Made by a program: the position numbers and the translations under genes. The notes under the pieces were generated by a model. That model was not told the origin of the DNA. It saw nothing but the letters and a program-made list of their open reading frames with translations, and made no database searches. A DNA stretch of 64,000 nt, taken from assembly GCF_023073715.1 (NCBI RefSeq), contig NZ_JADPKA010000095.1:218701-282700 (forward strand). The letters are read 5' to 3'. Below, one piece after another: positions 35,307 through 43,360 of the stretch. This DNA comes from Bradyrhizobium sp. 164 (GTDB taxonomy: Bacteria > Pseudomonadota > Alphaproteobacteria > Rhizobiales > Xanthobacteraceae). The stretch's first letter is position 1, and every line of letters begins with the position of its first letter.

Positions 35307-38300
35307 TCATGTGTATTCGGATTCGCTGTCGTGAGCGCGCCAGTTCATCGACTCGTCGACGCGGCGCTGCACCAGCGTGGCGAGCGCTTCCGGATCATGG
35401 CTGTTGCCATTGATGTGAATCGCGACGTTGCCGCGGCTACCGCCGTCGAAGTCGCCCCTCATCGGGACACCCGACTGCGGAGCAGCAGGAACGTTCTTGA
35501 CCACGTCAGCCGGCGACGGGACCTGACCAATGGGATTGCCGCGACGAACCATCAGGTTTTTGGTGGCGTCGATCCAGTGTTCCCGGACCGCGTCACCGTC
35601 GTTGCCGGCCAGCATTTTGATTTGCAGCCGGCCGTTGCTCACGCGGGTCTCGCCGGTCGCGAGGCCGACGTGGCCGCCCGGCTGATTGTAGCCGCCCCCG
35701 TTCGTCTGAAGCAGAACGTCATTGCGGCGGACGTTGGGTGGGTTGGTCGCGGAGCCCCACTTCTGGAAGCTGTTCGCCACCGCGCTGCCTGTGCCGTTAC
35801 CCCCGGCGGCTTCCAACGCCTTGTTGACGAAGCGAGCACACCAAGCATTCGACTTGCCGCGCACGTCGCCGCCAAGGGCCGCCGCCAACACTCGGTTGTC
35901 GGTATACTCGTTCATGCCCTTGTACTTTTCGGCCCATGCAACGGCATCGCCGCTGCCGGCTGATCCACCGCCGGACAGCGCATTCATCTGCTTGCGCACG
36001 CCCGCGGGCCAGCCACCGTTCAGCCGACGTGGATCATTCGCGGCGCCGACCGGCGCATAGCGCTCGCCCATCTTGTCGAGGTTGCCACCGGCCAGACGGT
36101 AGTTCTTTGCGACCACTTGGCCCGCCCGGCTGATGCCCCCATCGAGGCTGGAGAATTGCATCTTCTTCGCCATGCCGGTTGCCGGGTCCATCAGGCCCGC
36201 CACGTTGTTTCCCGACAGGACACGACCGTTGCCGGTTTCGTGTGCGATCACGCCGGCCAGCAGCGCAGGCGAGATGCCGTTGGCTCCGGCTGCCGCGACG
36301 ATCTGATCGTACTTGCCTGCGAGAGGAGTACCGGCGAACTTCTTGTCGAAGGCCGACCTGCTCACGTCGTCAACGCTGCCACCTACGCCGTTGAATGACG
36401 GGATGTTGCTGCGCTTGATGATGCCAGATGACCCCACGCCGAAGCTCGGGAGGATGCCGCCCGGCGTTACGTTCTTCCATAGAACATCCGGCGTGCCGAC
36501 GCCGCTGACGATGCGGTTCATGTTGGCGGCTACAGCAGTGCCACCGCTCAGCCCACCGCGACCACGGCTGCTGAAGTCAGTGCTGATCAGCGAAGCTCGT
36601 TCGATCTTGCCACCGAGGTTGTCCAGCTTGTTCCCGATGAAGCTCATCGGGTGAACGTCCGCGGGGTTGAAGCCGTCGCCACTCTGCTTTTGGTAAAGGT
36701 CTTTCTTGTGCTTACGTTGACGCTCTCGCCACTGGCTGGTCGTCTCGCCGGGCCGCTTTTTGGCGGCGTCCGAAATGCCGGCATCGTTGTTATCTGCCAA
36801 GAGCCAAGCGAGCAGCGCGGTGGTTCCCACAGGGTTGGCGCTGGCGGCACCGAGCAGCGCCCGACCGCCAAGTACAGCGGTGATGCGGCTGACGAAGTTC
36901 ACTAAGACGCCGAGCACAGCCCCAAGCGGGGCGAGCGTTCTGAGCGCTATGGACAAGGCGACAATCTGACCGGCCAACTTCCCTAGGACTTCGGTGCTGT
37001 TGCCGTCCCTGCCCAACGCAGTGGCGACGCCCCTCAGCATGGTGGTGACGGTGTCGAAGACTGACTTGAGCCCTCCCACGAAACCCGACGCAAAGCCGAT
37101 GATTTTGTCCACGTCGATGGACGATATTTTCGCCGCGATCTTGTCGAGTGCCTCGCCCATGTTGGAGACGCCGAAGGCCTTTTTCAGTCTCTCGACAAAC
37201 TCTCTCGATTTCTCCCCGATCTTGCTGGAGGTGACGATGCTGGTGTGCTTATCGAACCAGTCCGACACCTCGATGAAGCTCTGCTCGAAGCCGCTGCCGA
37301 ATTTCTCCCATGCGAGGCCGAACATCATCTTGATGCGGTCCCATCGCTTCTGAAGCGAGTTGAGCTTGGTCCGGGAAAATCCGGACACCGCATCGCTCTT
37401 CTGGTCGATTTCCTTCAAGGTCTCCCGTATTTGATCGGAAGCCTTGGCCATCTGCACCAGCTCATCACGCCATTCCCGCATGCCGGCGAGGTTGGCGAAT
37501 TTTGCCCGGGTCTGCTCACTCATGTTCCGCATAGTTGAAAACATACTGAGCATGAATTCAGTCGGTGCAGCGGCCATCCGCTGAGCCATCTGCGACCGGC
37601 CGCCGTATCCGATCATTCGCGCTGCCTGATCCAGATCCTTCGCACGCTGGCCGCGGGCATTGCCGGCGTTCGCAAACTCGGAGGTCAAGTAGCCAAGGAA
37701 CGTACCGGCCTTGTTTGGCTGGAGGCCTGCCGAGATCCCGACCGACGTGAACGCGCTGAGGTCCGTCTCCCGCATCTTGGTCGTGCTCAGGGCGGATAGA
37801 GCGCGCTTATTGGCCTCAACCACTTCGTTCGGGTCTGCGGCAGTCGCGGCGGCTGCCACGGCAACAGAGGTCATCATCTTGGCCACGCGGGCGGGATCAG
37901 CGTTACGGACGTTTCCGTACAGGCTGGTTGCGGTCTTACCGGCCAGCTTCATCAACTCGCCGATGTTCATTTCCAGCGCGGACGACGCCTCCAGCGCGTT
38001 CTCGGTGATCTGCTTCGCGGCAGACCCGTCAAAGCCCTGCTTCAACGCCTCGGTGTAGCCATCCAGCACAGCCGCTGCCGACTCTCCGAACCTGACGGCG
38101 ATCTGATCCGACCAATCACCGCGAAGTTTCTTTACCTCTGCCGCTGATAGCCCGCCAAAAATCTGCGCCTTGGTCTCAGCGACGTCGGCCTCCATGCGTT
38201 TCTTGAACGCGGATGCGACGCCGGAGATGGTGATGCCTCCGGCGATTAGCGCCGTGGTTGGCGAGATACCACCGGGAGACGTGCCGCGGCTGGCGGGCCT

Positions 38301-38639
38301 CGCGCCGCGATCAACGGCACGTTGTTCAGCCTGCCGACGGTTGTAGGTCTGCCGGTCGAGGCGGTCCAGTTCACGATGGAATGCCCGCGCGTCACGCAGG
38401 CTGTCTGCATAGGCCGACTTCCATTCAGTGCGATAGGTCGACGCGGCCTTCCGAGCGTCGTCGGCAATCTTCTGGAGGCTGGCCGAGACACTGTCGGGAA
38501 ACAGCTTGGATGCTGAGACGCCGTTGATGGACTTGACCCCGGCTTCGAGCTTGCGAACGTTCCGGAGAAGTCCGGCGATGACCGGGCTCGCGCTGTCGGT
38601 CGCGGTCAATGATGCGTGGACGCTGATGATCTCTGACAT
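35307..38639 (-). CDS. phage tail tape measure protein with C-terminal cell-wall hydrolase domains
   Basis: 1110 residues. N-terminal 1-120 are coiled-coil-like; the middle (about 130-620) has the Ala/Gly-rich helices of TP901-type tape measure proteins and a hydrophobic stretch (GQIVALSIALRTLAPLGAVLGVLVNFVSRITAVLGG, in two parts). The C-terminus has a glucosaminidase/transglycosylase-like unit (NGISPALLAGVIAHETGNG) and a TIGR02594/CHAP-like unit with Cys in NAWCARFVNKAL and His in QPGGHVGLATGE. It would set tail length and help the tail cross the wall. No other tail, capsid or terminase gene is nearby, which is odd. A second SLT-only identity cannot be excluded. Confidence 0.85.
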   Translation of the reverse strand: MSEIISVHASLTATDSASPVIAGLLRNVRKLEAGVKSINGVSASKLFPDSVSASLQKIADDARKAASTYRTEWKSAYADSLRDARAFHRELDRLDRQTYNRRQAEQRAVDRGARPASRGTSPGGISPTTALIAGGITISGVASAFKKRMEADVAETKAQIFGGLSAAEVKKLRGDWSDQIAVRFGESAAAVLDGYTEALKQGFDGSAAKQITENALEASSALEMNIGELMKLAGKTATSLYGNVRNADPARVAKMMTSVAVAAAATAADPNEVVEANKRALSALSTTKMRETDLSAFTSVGISAGLQPNKAGTFLGYLTSEFANAGNARGQRAKDLDQAARMIGYGGRSQMAQRMAAAPTEFMLSMFSTMRNMSEQTRAKFANLAGMREWRDELVQMAKASDQIRETLKEIDQKSDAVSGFSRTKLNSLQKRWDRIKMMFGLAWEKFGSGFEQSFIEVSDWFDKHTSIVTSSKIGEKSREFVERLKKAFGVSNMGEALDKIAAKISSIDVDKIIGFASGFVGGLKSVFDTVTTMLRGVATALGRDGNSTEVLGKLAGQIVALSIALRTLAPLGAVLGVLVNFVSRITAVLGGRALLGAASANPVGTTALLAWLLADNNDAGISDAAKKRPGETTSQWRERQRKHKKDLYQKQSGDGFNPADVHPMSFIGNKLDNLGGKIERASLISTDFSSRGRGGLSGGTAVAANMNRIVSGVGTPDVLWKNVTPGGILPSFGVGSSGIIKRSNIPSFNGVGGSVDDVSRSAFDKKFAGTPLAGKYDQIVAAAGANGISPALLAGVIAHETGNGRVLSGNNVAGLMDPATGMAKKMQFSSLDGGISRAGQVVAKNYRLAGGNLDKMGERYAPVGAANDPRRLNGGWPAGVRKQMNALSGGGSAGSGDAVAWAEKYKGMNEYTDNRVLAAALGGDVRGKSNAWCARFVNKALEAAGGNGTGSAVANSFQKWGSATNPPNVRRNDVLLQTNGGGYNQPGGHVGLATGETRVSNGRLQIKMLAGNDGDAVREHWIDATKNLMVRRGNPIGQVPSPADVVKNVPAAPQSGVPMRGDFDGGSRGNVAIHINGNSHDPEALATLVQRRVDESMNWRAHDSESEYT

Positions 38640-39044
38640 GTTTCTCTTGTTGTTGGCGCGGCTGGCGCGCGGACGGTGACCACCCGAACAGGGTGGGGTC
38701 TTTTTCTTGGTGGGGTGGGCCTCTCAGAAAGGCGCCTTTTGCTGCTCGCTAGTAGGAAGGGGTTGGCCAACCGAGGGGGCATGCGCCACAAAAAATCTCG
38801 GCCTCACCGCTCTCGTGCTTGCGAGCGCTGGGAAACCTCACTGGCCTGTGCAGTGGCGAGTACGATGATGGTGGTGATGGTGTTCCGTCAGGCAGTGAAG
38901 CGAGGCAATTCTCAGCCGCGCGACTCCGCTGCGCGCCACCGCGCTCGGTGCCCGGGGCAGAACCGAGCATGACGGGCGAGCGTCTCGCACTAACTTGCTC
39001 GCTTGCCGTCGCGATGGCATGAGTGCGTTTTTCGAGGAGTGCCG
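38640..39044. other. intergenic region with + strand terminator-like hairpin
   Basis: 405 bases without a convincing gene. At 38677-38706 CCACCC-GAACA-GGGTGG is followed on the + strand by GGTCTTTTTCTT, a terminator-like element upstream of the tape measure gene start and facing away from it. The palindrome AAAGGCGCCTTT lies near 38730-38742. Confidence 0.5.
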
Positions 39045-39395
39045 ATGCGATTTGCTTTTCTGTTTCCCGCCGTCCTTCTGCTCGCCGCCTGTAACAACGA
39101 GCCGACCTTCACCGCCGGCCAGATGCCTGAGTGCGACAGCCCCTACACCAAGCACCTGTTCACCAGCGCCATCCACCAGTCGCCTCGCGGCCAACAGGGG
39201 CTCAAGATCATCCAGCTCGGTGCGACCGAGGATTATTCCGGCGCATCCAAGCTGCCTCCGGACAAGATCGACCTGAGGTTCTGCAAGGTCCACGCCTTCA
39301 CCAACGCTGGCGAAGGGGACATGCACTTCACGCTGAAGTGGATGAACACCGAGAAGAGCAAGGTCTGGCTGCAGGTCACCGTATCGACGATCTGA
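39045..39395 (+). CDS. small lipoprotein
   Basis: 116 residues with a lipoprotein signal peptide (MRFAFLFPAVLLLAACNN; lipobox LAAC). The mature part has three more cysteines and a beta-rich look (KSKVWLQVTVSTI). The ATG at 39045 is preceded by GAGG. It stands between the tape measure and recombinase genes. It might be a spanin-like (Rz1) lysis lipoprotein, but there is no matching inner partner nearby. Function unknown. Confidence 0.7.
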   Translation: MRFAFLFPAVLLLAACNNEPTFTAGQMPECDSPYTKHLFTSAIHQSPRGQQGLKIIQLGATEDYSGASKLPPDKIDLRFCKVHAFTNAGEGDMHFTLKWMNTEKSKVWLQVTVSTI

Positions 39396-39512
39396 CCCTG
39401 GCCAGCGAACGCGCGTCTCCAGTCTGACTGCCCCCTGAAGGGACCAAAGGCCCGGAAAGGTGGTTCCTTTTGGGTATACCCCACCGGCACCGCCCCAGAA
39501 GTTCCGCAAAAT

Positions 39513-39565
39513 AGTTCTTGAACTAGCCAAACGAGACTCGTATAAGAGAACTAGTCAAACGGAAC
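39513..39565 (+). promoter_or_regulatory. promoter with operator-like repeats for the serine recombinase
   Basis: A -35 TTGAAC (39518-39523), 17-base spacer and -10 TATAAG (39541-39546) lie 37 bases before the recombinase ATG. A perfect palindrome AGTTC-TT-GAACT (39513-39524) overlaps the -35, and an 18-base direct repeat, GAACTAGCCAAACGAGAC at 39520 and GAACTAGTCAAACGGAAC at 39548 (15 of 18 identical), brackets the -10. The arrangement suggests autoregulation. Confidence 0.65.
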
Positions 39566-39582
39566 TATGGGGAAATTTTCCA

Positions 39583-40209
39583 ATGTTCGTGCGTGCATAT
39601 CTGAGGGCCAGCACTCGGGATCAGGATGCGAACCGCGCGGAAGGGCAGTTGAAAGCCTTCGCCACGGAGCGCGGGCTGAAGATCGCGTCCTGGTACCGCG
39701 AGAATGAGTCCGGCGCGAAGTTGGATCGGCCAGAATTGTTCAAGTTGCTGTCCGACGCGGAAGAGGGCGACGTTCTCTTGATTGAGCAGGTGGACCGGCT
39801 GAGCCGTCTCAACGATGCCGACTGGAAGAAACTCCGGGCGGCGATCGATGCCAAGGGCGTCCGCATCGTCGCTCTTGACCTGCCAACGTCGCACCAACTC
39901 ATGGGGTCTAACGCGGATGGCTTCACGGGTCGCGTGTTGGAGGCTGTGAACGGCCTTCTGCTGGACCTGTTGGCCGCAACCGCACGGAAGGATTACGAGG
40001 ACAGGCGCCGCCGTCAGGCGCAAGGGGTCGCCAAGGCGCGGGTGGAAGGGAAGTTTCAAGGCCGTCCGGAAAACGTGGATCGGAATGCCGGCATCGAAGG
40101 CATGCTGACCTCCGGGATGTCGTGGAACGACATTCAGAAGGCGACGGGGTGTGGTCGGGCGACAATCGCGAAGATCGTCAAGCGGATGAAGGATCAGAAG
40201 GCCGCCTAA
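39583..40209 (+). CDS. serine recombinase (resolvase/invertase type)
   Basis: 208 residues from the ATG at 39583. The catalytic Ser is S10 in MFVRAYLRASTRDQDANR, with the QL and Glu pattern that follows, and LIEQVDRLSRLNDADW is the conserved helix with the active-site Arg pair. The C-terminus is a resolvase HTH (GMLTSGMSWNDIQKATGCGRATIAKIVKRM). Size fits a small resolvase or invertase. Its own promoter carries strong repeats (39513-39565), possibly also recombination or operator sites. It ends against the convergent small Cys-repeat gene. Confidence 0.92.
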   Translation: MFVRAYLRASTRDQDANRAEGQLKAFATERGLKIASWYRENESGAKLDRPELFKLLSDAEEGDVLLIEQVDRLSRLNDADWKKLRAAIDAKGVRIVALDLPTSHQLMGSNADGFTGRVLEAVNGLLLDLLAATARKDYEDRRRRQAQGVAKARVEGKFQGRPENVDRNAGIEGMLTSGMSWNDIQKATGCGRATIAKIVKRMKDQKAA

Positions 40210-40500
40210 TCATCTAAGACTGACACAGGCATCGCCGCTCCTGAACGTCCCGGACGGGCATGGCTTGCCTGGGATGACCGGGAAGGCGTGGGGCGTGTCC
40301 TGGTGCAGCGCCTCACAGAAGTTGCCCTTGCCAACGAAGCCCGTAGGGCAAGCGCCAGTGCGAGGGATACGCTCACGACCATCAGGGGCCGGTGTTGCAT
40401 ACGGGCTCTCAGCGGCAGCCGGTGTTGGAAGCATGACGGGAGGCGCAACAGTGAGAGCCAACGCGAGTGCGTGCAGTCCTGCGAGTCGTCTCAATATCAT
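40210..40500 (-). CDS. small secreted protein with two Cys repeats
   Basis: 96 residues with a signal peptide (HALALALTVAPPVMLPTPAAA). The mature part holds two similar units, CPTGFVGKGNFCEAL and CPSGTFRSGDACVSL, each with a cysteine pair that may form a disulphide loop. Similar short proteins occur in rhizobial chromosomes. Its stop abuts the recombinase stop. Confidence 0.65.
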   Translation of the reverse strand: MILRRLAGLHALALALTVAPPVMLPTPAAAESPYATPAPDGRERIPRTGACPTGFVGKGNFCEALHQDTPHAFPVIPGKPCPSGTFRSGDACVSLR

Positions 40501-40572
40501 CTGCTGCGCCTCCGATGGACCGCGGCGACTCTGGAGAAGCTGAAACCGCGATCCAATCTAATGGGTTGCCTG

Positions 40573-40839
40573 TCAGGCGGCCAGTGCTGCTTTGCTCATC
40601 TCCGCTTCGATCTCCGCGAGCCGTGTCTTGGCGGCTGCGACGGCGGCCTCTGCTTCTGGCACAAGCGCAAGGGCGTCCGCATGCGTAAGCTCAGCCATAG
40701 CCAGCTCCGTTTGAGCAGCAGCCAAGCGCTGCCCTCGCTCGCGGTCGACAAGGTGTTTGGCGCGTTGCTCGCGGGCATCGGGGGGAATTGCCTCGATGGC
40801 AACCCGGGTTGAGATTGCGCTGCGCAGTCGTCGTGTCAT
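40573..40839 (-). CDS. small helical protein, unknown function
   Basis: 88 residues, almost wholly helical with heptad-like Ala/Leu/Glu (RLAAAQTELAMAELTHADALALVPEAEAAVAAAKTRLAEIEAEM), probably a coiled coil. It starts one base after the stop of the gene at 40841 and is the last of three tightly spaced genes. Confidence 0.6.
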   Translation of the reverse strand: MTRRLRSAISTRVAIEAIPPDAREQRAKHLVDRERGQRLAAAQTELAMAELTHADALALVPEAEAAVAAAKTRLAEIEAEMSKAALAA

Positions 40840-40840
40840 G

Positions 40841-41215
40841 TCAGCTCCCCTTCTCTTCGCCGCGACTTGCAGCGATCTCGCTCATCATGGACTTCGTGAT
40901 GCCGGTAGCCTTGGCATGGCGTGCATGCCATGCGGCGTCGAGCGGACGTTTCCGGCGAAGCTCCGAGACGGTACGTTCGGCGTCCGGCTTGTCGGGATGT
41001 TGCAGCCGGCTGAACCCACTCGGTGCCCGGTCATGCAGGTCGCGAAGATAGTCCTGGACGGATAGCGAGCCCTTGCGGGGGATCGTGATCAGGTCACCGG
41101 TCATGGTGCTCCCGGCGAGATCGATCGCGACCGTGGCCATGGTCGTGGAGTTGATCGCGTAACCCTTGGCGCGTGCAGCCGAGACGACGGCGTCTTCAAT
41201 AGAGTCGGTGGTCAT
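40841..41215 (-). CDS. small phage-type protein, unknown function
   Basis: 124 residues, soluble. No domain is recognised; the stretch SLSVQDYLRDLHDRAPSGFSRLQHPDKPDAERTVSELRRKRP is rich in charged residues. It starts one base after the RHH gene stops, so it is translationally linked. Second gene of the three-gene unit. Confidence 0.6.
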   Translation of the reverse strand: MTTDSIEDAVVSAARAKGYAINSTTMATVAIDLAGSTMTGDLITIPRKGSLSVQDYLRDLHDRAPSGFSRLQHPDKPDAERTVSELRRKRPLDAAWHARHAKATGITKSMMSEIAASRGEEKGS

Positions 41216-41216
41216 G

Positions 41217-41405
41217 TCACGCGGCCTCCCGGCGAAGAGCGGCGATCATAGACCGCCTGATCCATGAGGAGCGGTTGGGACAGGAAGGATCGTCGCGTTT
41301 GGCTGCAGCGTCGATATGATCGAGCAAGACCTGGGGTAGCAACAGAGTGACGTGTCGCATGGGCGACACAAGCAGCTCCGCGGCGTCAATTACGGCTTTC
41401 TTCAT
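41217..41405 (-). CDS. ribbon-helix-helix-like small regulator
   Basis: 62 residues from the ATG at 41405, which has GGAG eight bases upstream; the open frame further upstream crosses a terminator hairpin. The core VTLLLPQVLLDHIDAAAKRDDPSCPNRSSWIRRSMIAALRR fits the RHH pattern (beta strand, then two helices with NRSSWIRR). First gene of the 41405-40573 unit; may autoregulate it. Confidence 0.7.
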   Translation of the reverse strand: MKKAVIDAAELLVSPMRHVTLLLPQVLLDHIDAAAKRDDPSCPNRSSWIRRSMIAALRREAA

Positions 41406-41418
41406 GAGGTACTCCAAT

Positions 41419-41454
41419 GAAAAACCCGCCGACTCGGAATGAGCCAGGCGGGTT
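41419..41454 (-). terminator. terminator just before the RHH start codon
   Basis: On the - strand AACCCGCC and GGCGGGTT pair around an inner CTCATTCCGAG stem, followed by TTTTTCATT, about 14 bases before the RHH ATG. Reading from the promoter at 41536-41565 must pass this hairpin, which suggests attenuation or a processed leader. Confidence 0.7.
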
Positions 41455-41535
41455 CGATCGTGATCGGCGATGTGAAACGAAAACGGAGCCCTCCGTCGAG
41501 AGCTCCGCATGTTAGACAGCGCCTAATGTAAGCTA

Positions 41536-41565
41536 ATTAGTCTCATAATATGGGGCTTTTGTCAA
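41536..41565 (-). promoter_or_regulatory. predicted sigma70 promoter
   Basis: On the - strand TTGACA (41560-41565), 18-base spacer, ACTAAT (41536-41541), with an AT-rich surround unlike the rest of the region. It would drive the three small genes 41405-40573. Confidence 0.55.
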
Positions 41566-41702
41566 CCAGTGCCGCCGCAAAACGCAGATTCTCTGCAACA
41601 GCACACTCATAAAAAATGGCTCCTTTTATGCGGAGGGTAATTCGGCACGGCTTCCGCAGTTGAAGGCTGGTAGTACCACTCCGGCCTGATGATCGACGAA
41701 GG

Positions 41703-41752
41703 GACCGGCAGCGCGCGCGTTGCTGCCGGTCGGATCAACTAGCTATAGCTAG
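41703..41752. repeat. hairpin plus 14-base perfect palindrome at the end of the replication-type gene
   Basis: GACCGGCAGC (41703-41712) pairs with GCTGCCGGTC (41722-41731), and CTAGCTATAGCTAG (41739-41752) is a perfect palindrome that includes the gene's stop codon. No T-run follows the hairpin on the - strand. Confidence 0.6.
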
Positions 41753-42654
41753 ATCGCCATGCTGTACTGGGCCCGACGTGCCTGCTCGCGCGCCTTGGCG
41801 TTGTCGAGCCAGGGTTCGTCGGCCATCCACTTCACTGGATCTTTGTAGAACTGCCGATCGCTTACCTCTTGACCGTGTCGCCGTGCTGCGACCAGGACGG
41901 ACTCGAACTTGACGCCAGCCTTGGCAACAGAAACCAGTGCAACCTCGGCGGCCTTGGTGTTCTTTCGCGCTGGGTAGGCGTTCCAGAACTGGTCACGCCA
42001 GTCCGTGGGCCAACCGGCCAGACGGTTGTCGTTACCGGCCTTCGGTCGGTGGTCGACCGGAGGAGAAGCCAAATCACCCGGCTGATCCTGCCGCGAAGCA
42101 GTCGGGTTCTTTTCTCTGCGTTCCTTCTCTGCGTTCCCTGCACCGGGTTCGTCGGTCATCTGTGACCCACCGTCGAGGTCATCAGTGACCGAGCGTTGCG
42201 AGCACCCGTGACCTGCCGTGGGATCATCAGTGACCGAGCGCTCGGTCACCCGCGACCTACCCTCATCAGACTTCGTGATCCATGACTCACCCTTCTTGAA
42301 GTTGATGTCGACTTGGCTGCTTGTCTGACGACCCTTGAAGGATCTAGCGATAGCGATCATGAAGCCGGCAGCGATCAGCCGTTTGAACGATCGTTTCACG
42401 GTCGACTCTGAAACCCCGATCTCACGGGCGATCGTCGCATGCGAGGGATCGCATTGGCCCGTTTGATTGTTGCGATGGCCGATCAGAGCCACCATGACGA
42501 ACAGGTCGACCTGCTCCAGTAGTTTGTTGTGCTTCTTACCCTTGGCTTGCTCCACCGCTTGAGCCTTCGTCAGCGCGGATAGCAGGTCCAAACGAGCGGT
42601 GGGCGAGATGTAGAATTTGCTTTTACCGTTGTGTTTTTCACGATTTCCGGGCAT
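41749..42654 (-). CDS. helix-turn-helix replication-initiator-like protein
   Basis: 301 residues. The N-terminal 1-110 contain a winged HTH (GQCDPSHATIAREIGVSESTVKRSFKRLIAAGFM) as in phage/plasmid replication proteins. Residues about 130-175 are a low-complexity linker with two RSVTDD copies. The C-terminal part (FWNAYPARKNTKAAEVALVSVAKAG ... DRQFYKDPVKWMADEPW) resembles the DnaT-like/lambda O-like module of phage replication proteins. Its linker DNA carries an iteron-like array (42139-42280). It is probably the replication initiator of the island; that is inferred. Confidence 0.75.
   Translation of the reverse strand: MPGNREKHNGKSKFYISPTARLDLLSALTKAQAVEQAKGKKHNKLLEQVDLFVMVALIGHRNNQTGQCDPSHATIAREIGVSESTVKRSFKRLIAAGFMIAIARSFKGRQTSSQVDINFKKGESWITKSDEGRSRVTERSVTDDPTAGHGCSQRSVTDDLDGGSQMTDEPGAGNAEKERREKNPTASRQDQPGDLASPPVDHRPKAGNDNRLAGWPTDWRDQFWNAYPARKNTKAAEVALVSVAKAGVKFESVLVAARRHGQEVSDRQFYKDPVKWMADEPWLDNAKAREQARRAQYSMAI
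42139..42280. repeat. iteron-like array inside the replication-type gene
   Basis: GTGACC occurs at 42162, 42185, 42208 and 42230, then GCGACC at 42252 and GTGATC at 42275, that is, spacing 23, 23, 22, 22, 23. Two copies extend to ATCATCAGTGACCGAGCG-like 17-base matches (42182 and 42227). The spacing is not a multiple of three, so the periodicity is in DNA, not in a protein repeat. Lambda-type origins lie inside their initiator gene in the same way. Confidence 0.6.
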
Positions 42655-42706
42655 AGTGTTTCAGTTCGATCTCAGCAGGTTGAACGATGGTTGGATGAAA
42701 TTCGAA

Positions 42707-42740
42707 GCCCATGGCGCGCCAGCGCCGTGGGCTTTCTCGT
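42707..42740 (-). terminator. terminator-like hairpin
   Basis: GCCCACGGCGC-TGGC-GCGCCATGGGC between the RHH gene (42761-42925) and the replication-type gene. On the - strand it is followed by TTCGAATTTC, a weak T-run. Confidence 0.45.
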
Positions 42741-42760
42741 TAGTGATCACTCACGGCGAC

Positions 42761-42925
42761 CTAGAGCCGTTGCAGGCGTTCCTCGATGGCCTGCCGCACG
42801 AACTCCGACCTGCCCTGACGTAGGTTCAGGCGTGCTTCGTCCAGCGCGGCCAGTTGGTGCGCTGACAACCTGAGGCCGACGTAGGGCCGTGCGGTGCTGG
42901 GATCGTAGAAGAGACGGTTGCTCAT
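42761..42925 (-). CDS. ribbon-helix-helix-like small protein
   Basis: 54 residues from the ATG at 42925 with a strong GGAGGAAC ribosome site. YVGLRLSAHQLAALDEARLNLRQGRSEFVRQAIEERL matches the RHH/CopG pattern. The frame upstream runs through two terminators and is not coding. It precedes the replication-type gene and may regulate it. Confidence 0.75.
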   Translation of the reverse strand: MSNRLFYDPSTARPYVGLRLSAHQLAALDEARLNLRQGRSEFVRQAIEERLQRL

Positions 42926-42934
42926 AGTTCCTCC

Positions 42935-42969
42935 AAAAAACAAAACGCCCCGGCGGAATTGCCGAGGCG
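42935..42969 (-). terminator. terminator in the leader of the RHH gene
   Basis: CGCCTCGGC-AATTCC-GCCGGGGCG (one mismatch) followed by TTTTGTTTTTT on the - strand, ending right at the ribosome site of the 42925 gene. A classical rho-independent terminator placed just before a start codon. Confidence 0.75.
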
Positions 42970-42984
42970 CGGATGGGATCACGC

Positions 42985-43007
42985 AAAAAACCCACCTATG
43001 GCGGGGC
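42985..43007 (-). terminator. second leader terminator
   Basis: CCCGCC-ATA-GGTGGG followed by TTTTTT on the - strand, about 20 bases upstream of the previous terminator. The tandem pair suggests termination of a short leader RNA or attenuation. Confidence 0.6.
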
Positions 43008-43360
43008 TTTTCTCTGCGAAAATAATCGACGATGTAGAGCTTTGTCGCACAAAACGAGAACGACGTCAAATGTTTGAGCGGTGTGGCGAACTACCGATGG
43101 AGCAGACCAATAATTCCCGGTGCATGAAGCCCGAGTTCTTCTGCCCAATTTCCCCATCATAGACCAACGTCTCACTTCAGGTGGCTTCAACTCAACGAGA
43201 CCGTGCAGTATGCAGGATGCACAGGACTAAGTGGCGATGTAGGTTTGTGATCTGTAGGGCTGCGCTATAGAATAAATTCGCTGGTGCTCGACAAGGCCGC
43301 AAATGGCCTGATTCGGCACTTGAGTATCGCAATTTTTGCAAGTGGTATTCCGAGGGGGTG
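43008..43360. promoter_or_regulatory. divergent intergenic region with candidate promoter for the chaperone/CHAT operon
   Basis: About 350 bases between the RHH leader and the J/TPR gene, lower in GC than its surroundings. On the + strand TTTGTG (43244-43249) and TATAGA (43266-43271) are spaced 16 bases and lie 90 bases before the ATG. An inverted repeat GTGCA...TGCAC occurs near 43203-43222. No gene is seen in it. Confidence 0.4.

Noticed and set aside
35307..38639. Full prophage in the island
   Set aside because: No terminase, portal, capsid, baseplate or holin was seen between the tRNA and 43360.
42139..42280. CRISPR array
   Set aside because: The repeats are short (6-17 bases), have no unique spacers of constant length and lie inside an open frame; no cas genes occur in the window.
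43320..43348. TTGAGT-17-TGGTAT as promoter of the chaperone/CHAT operon
   Set aside because: Transcription would begin inside the ribosome-binding site of the first gene; the site at 43244-43271 is better placed.
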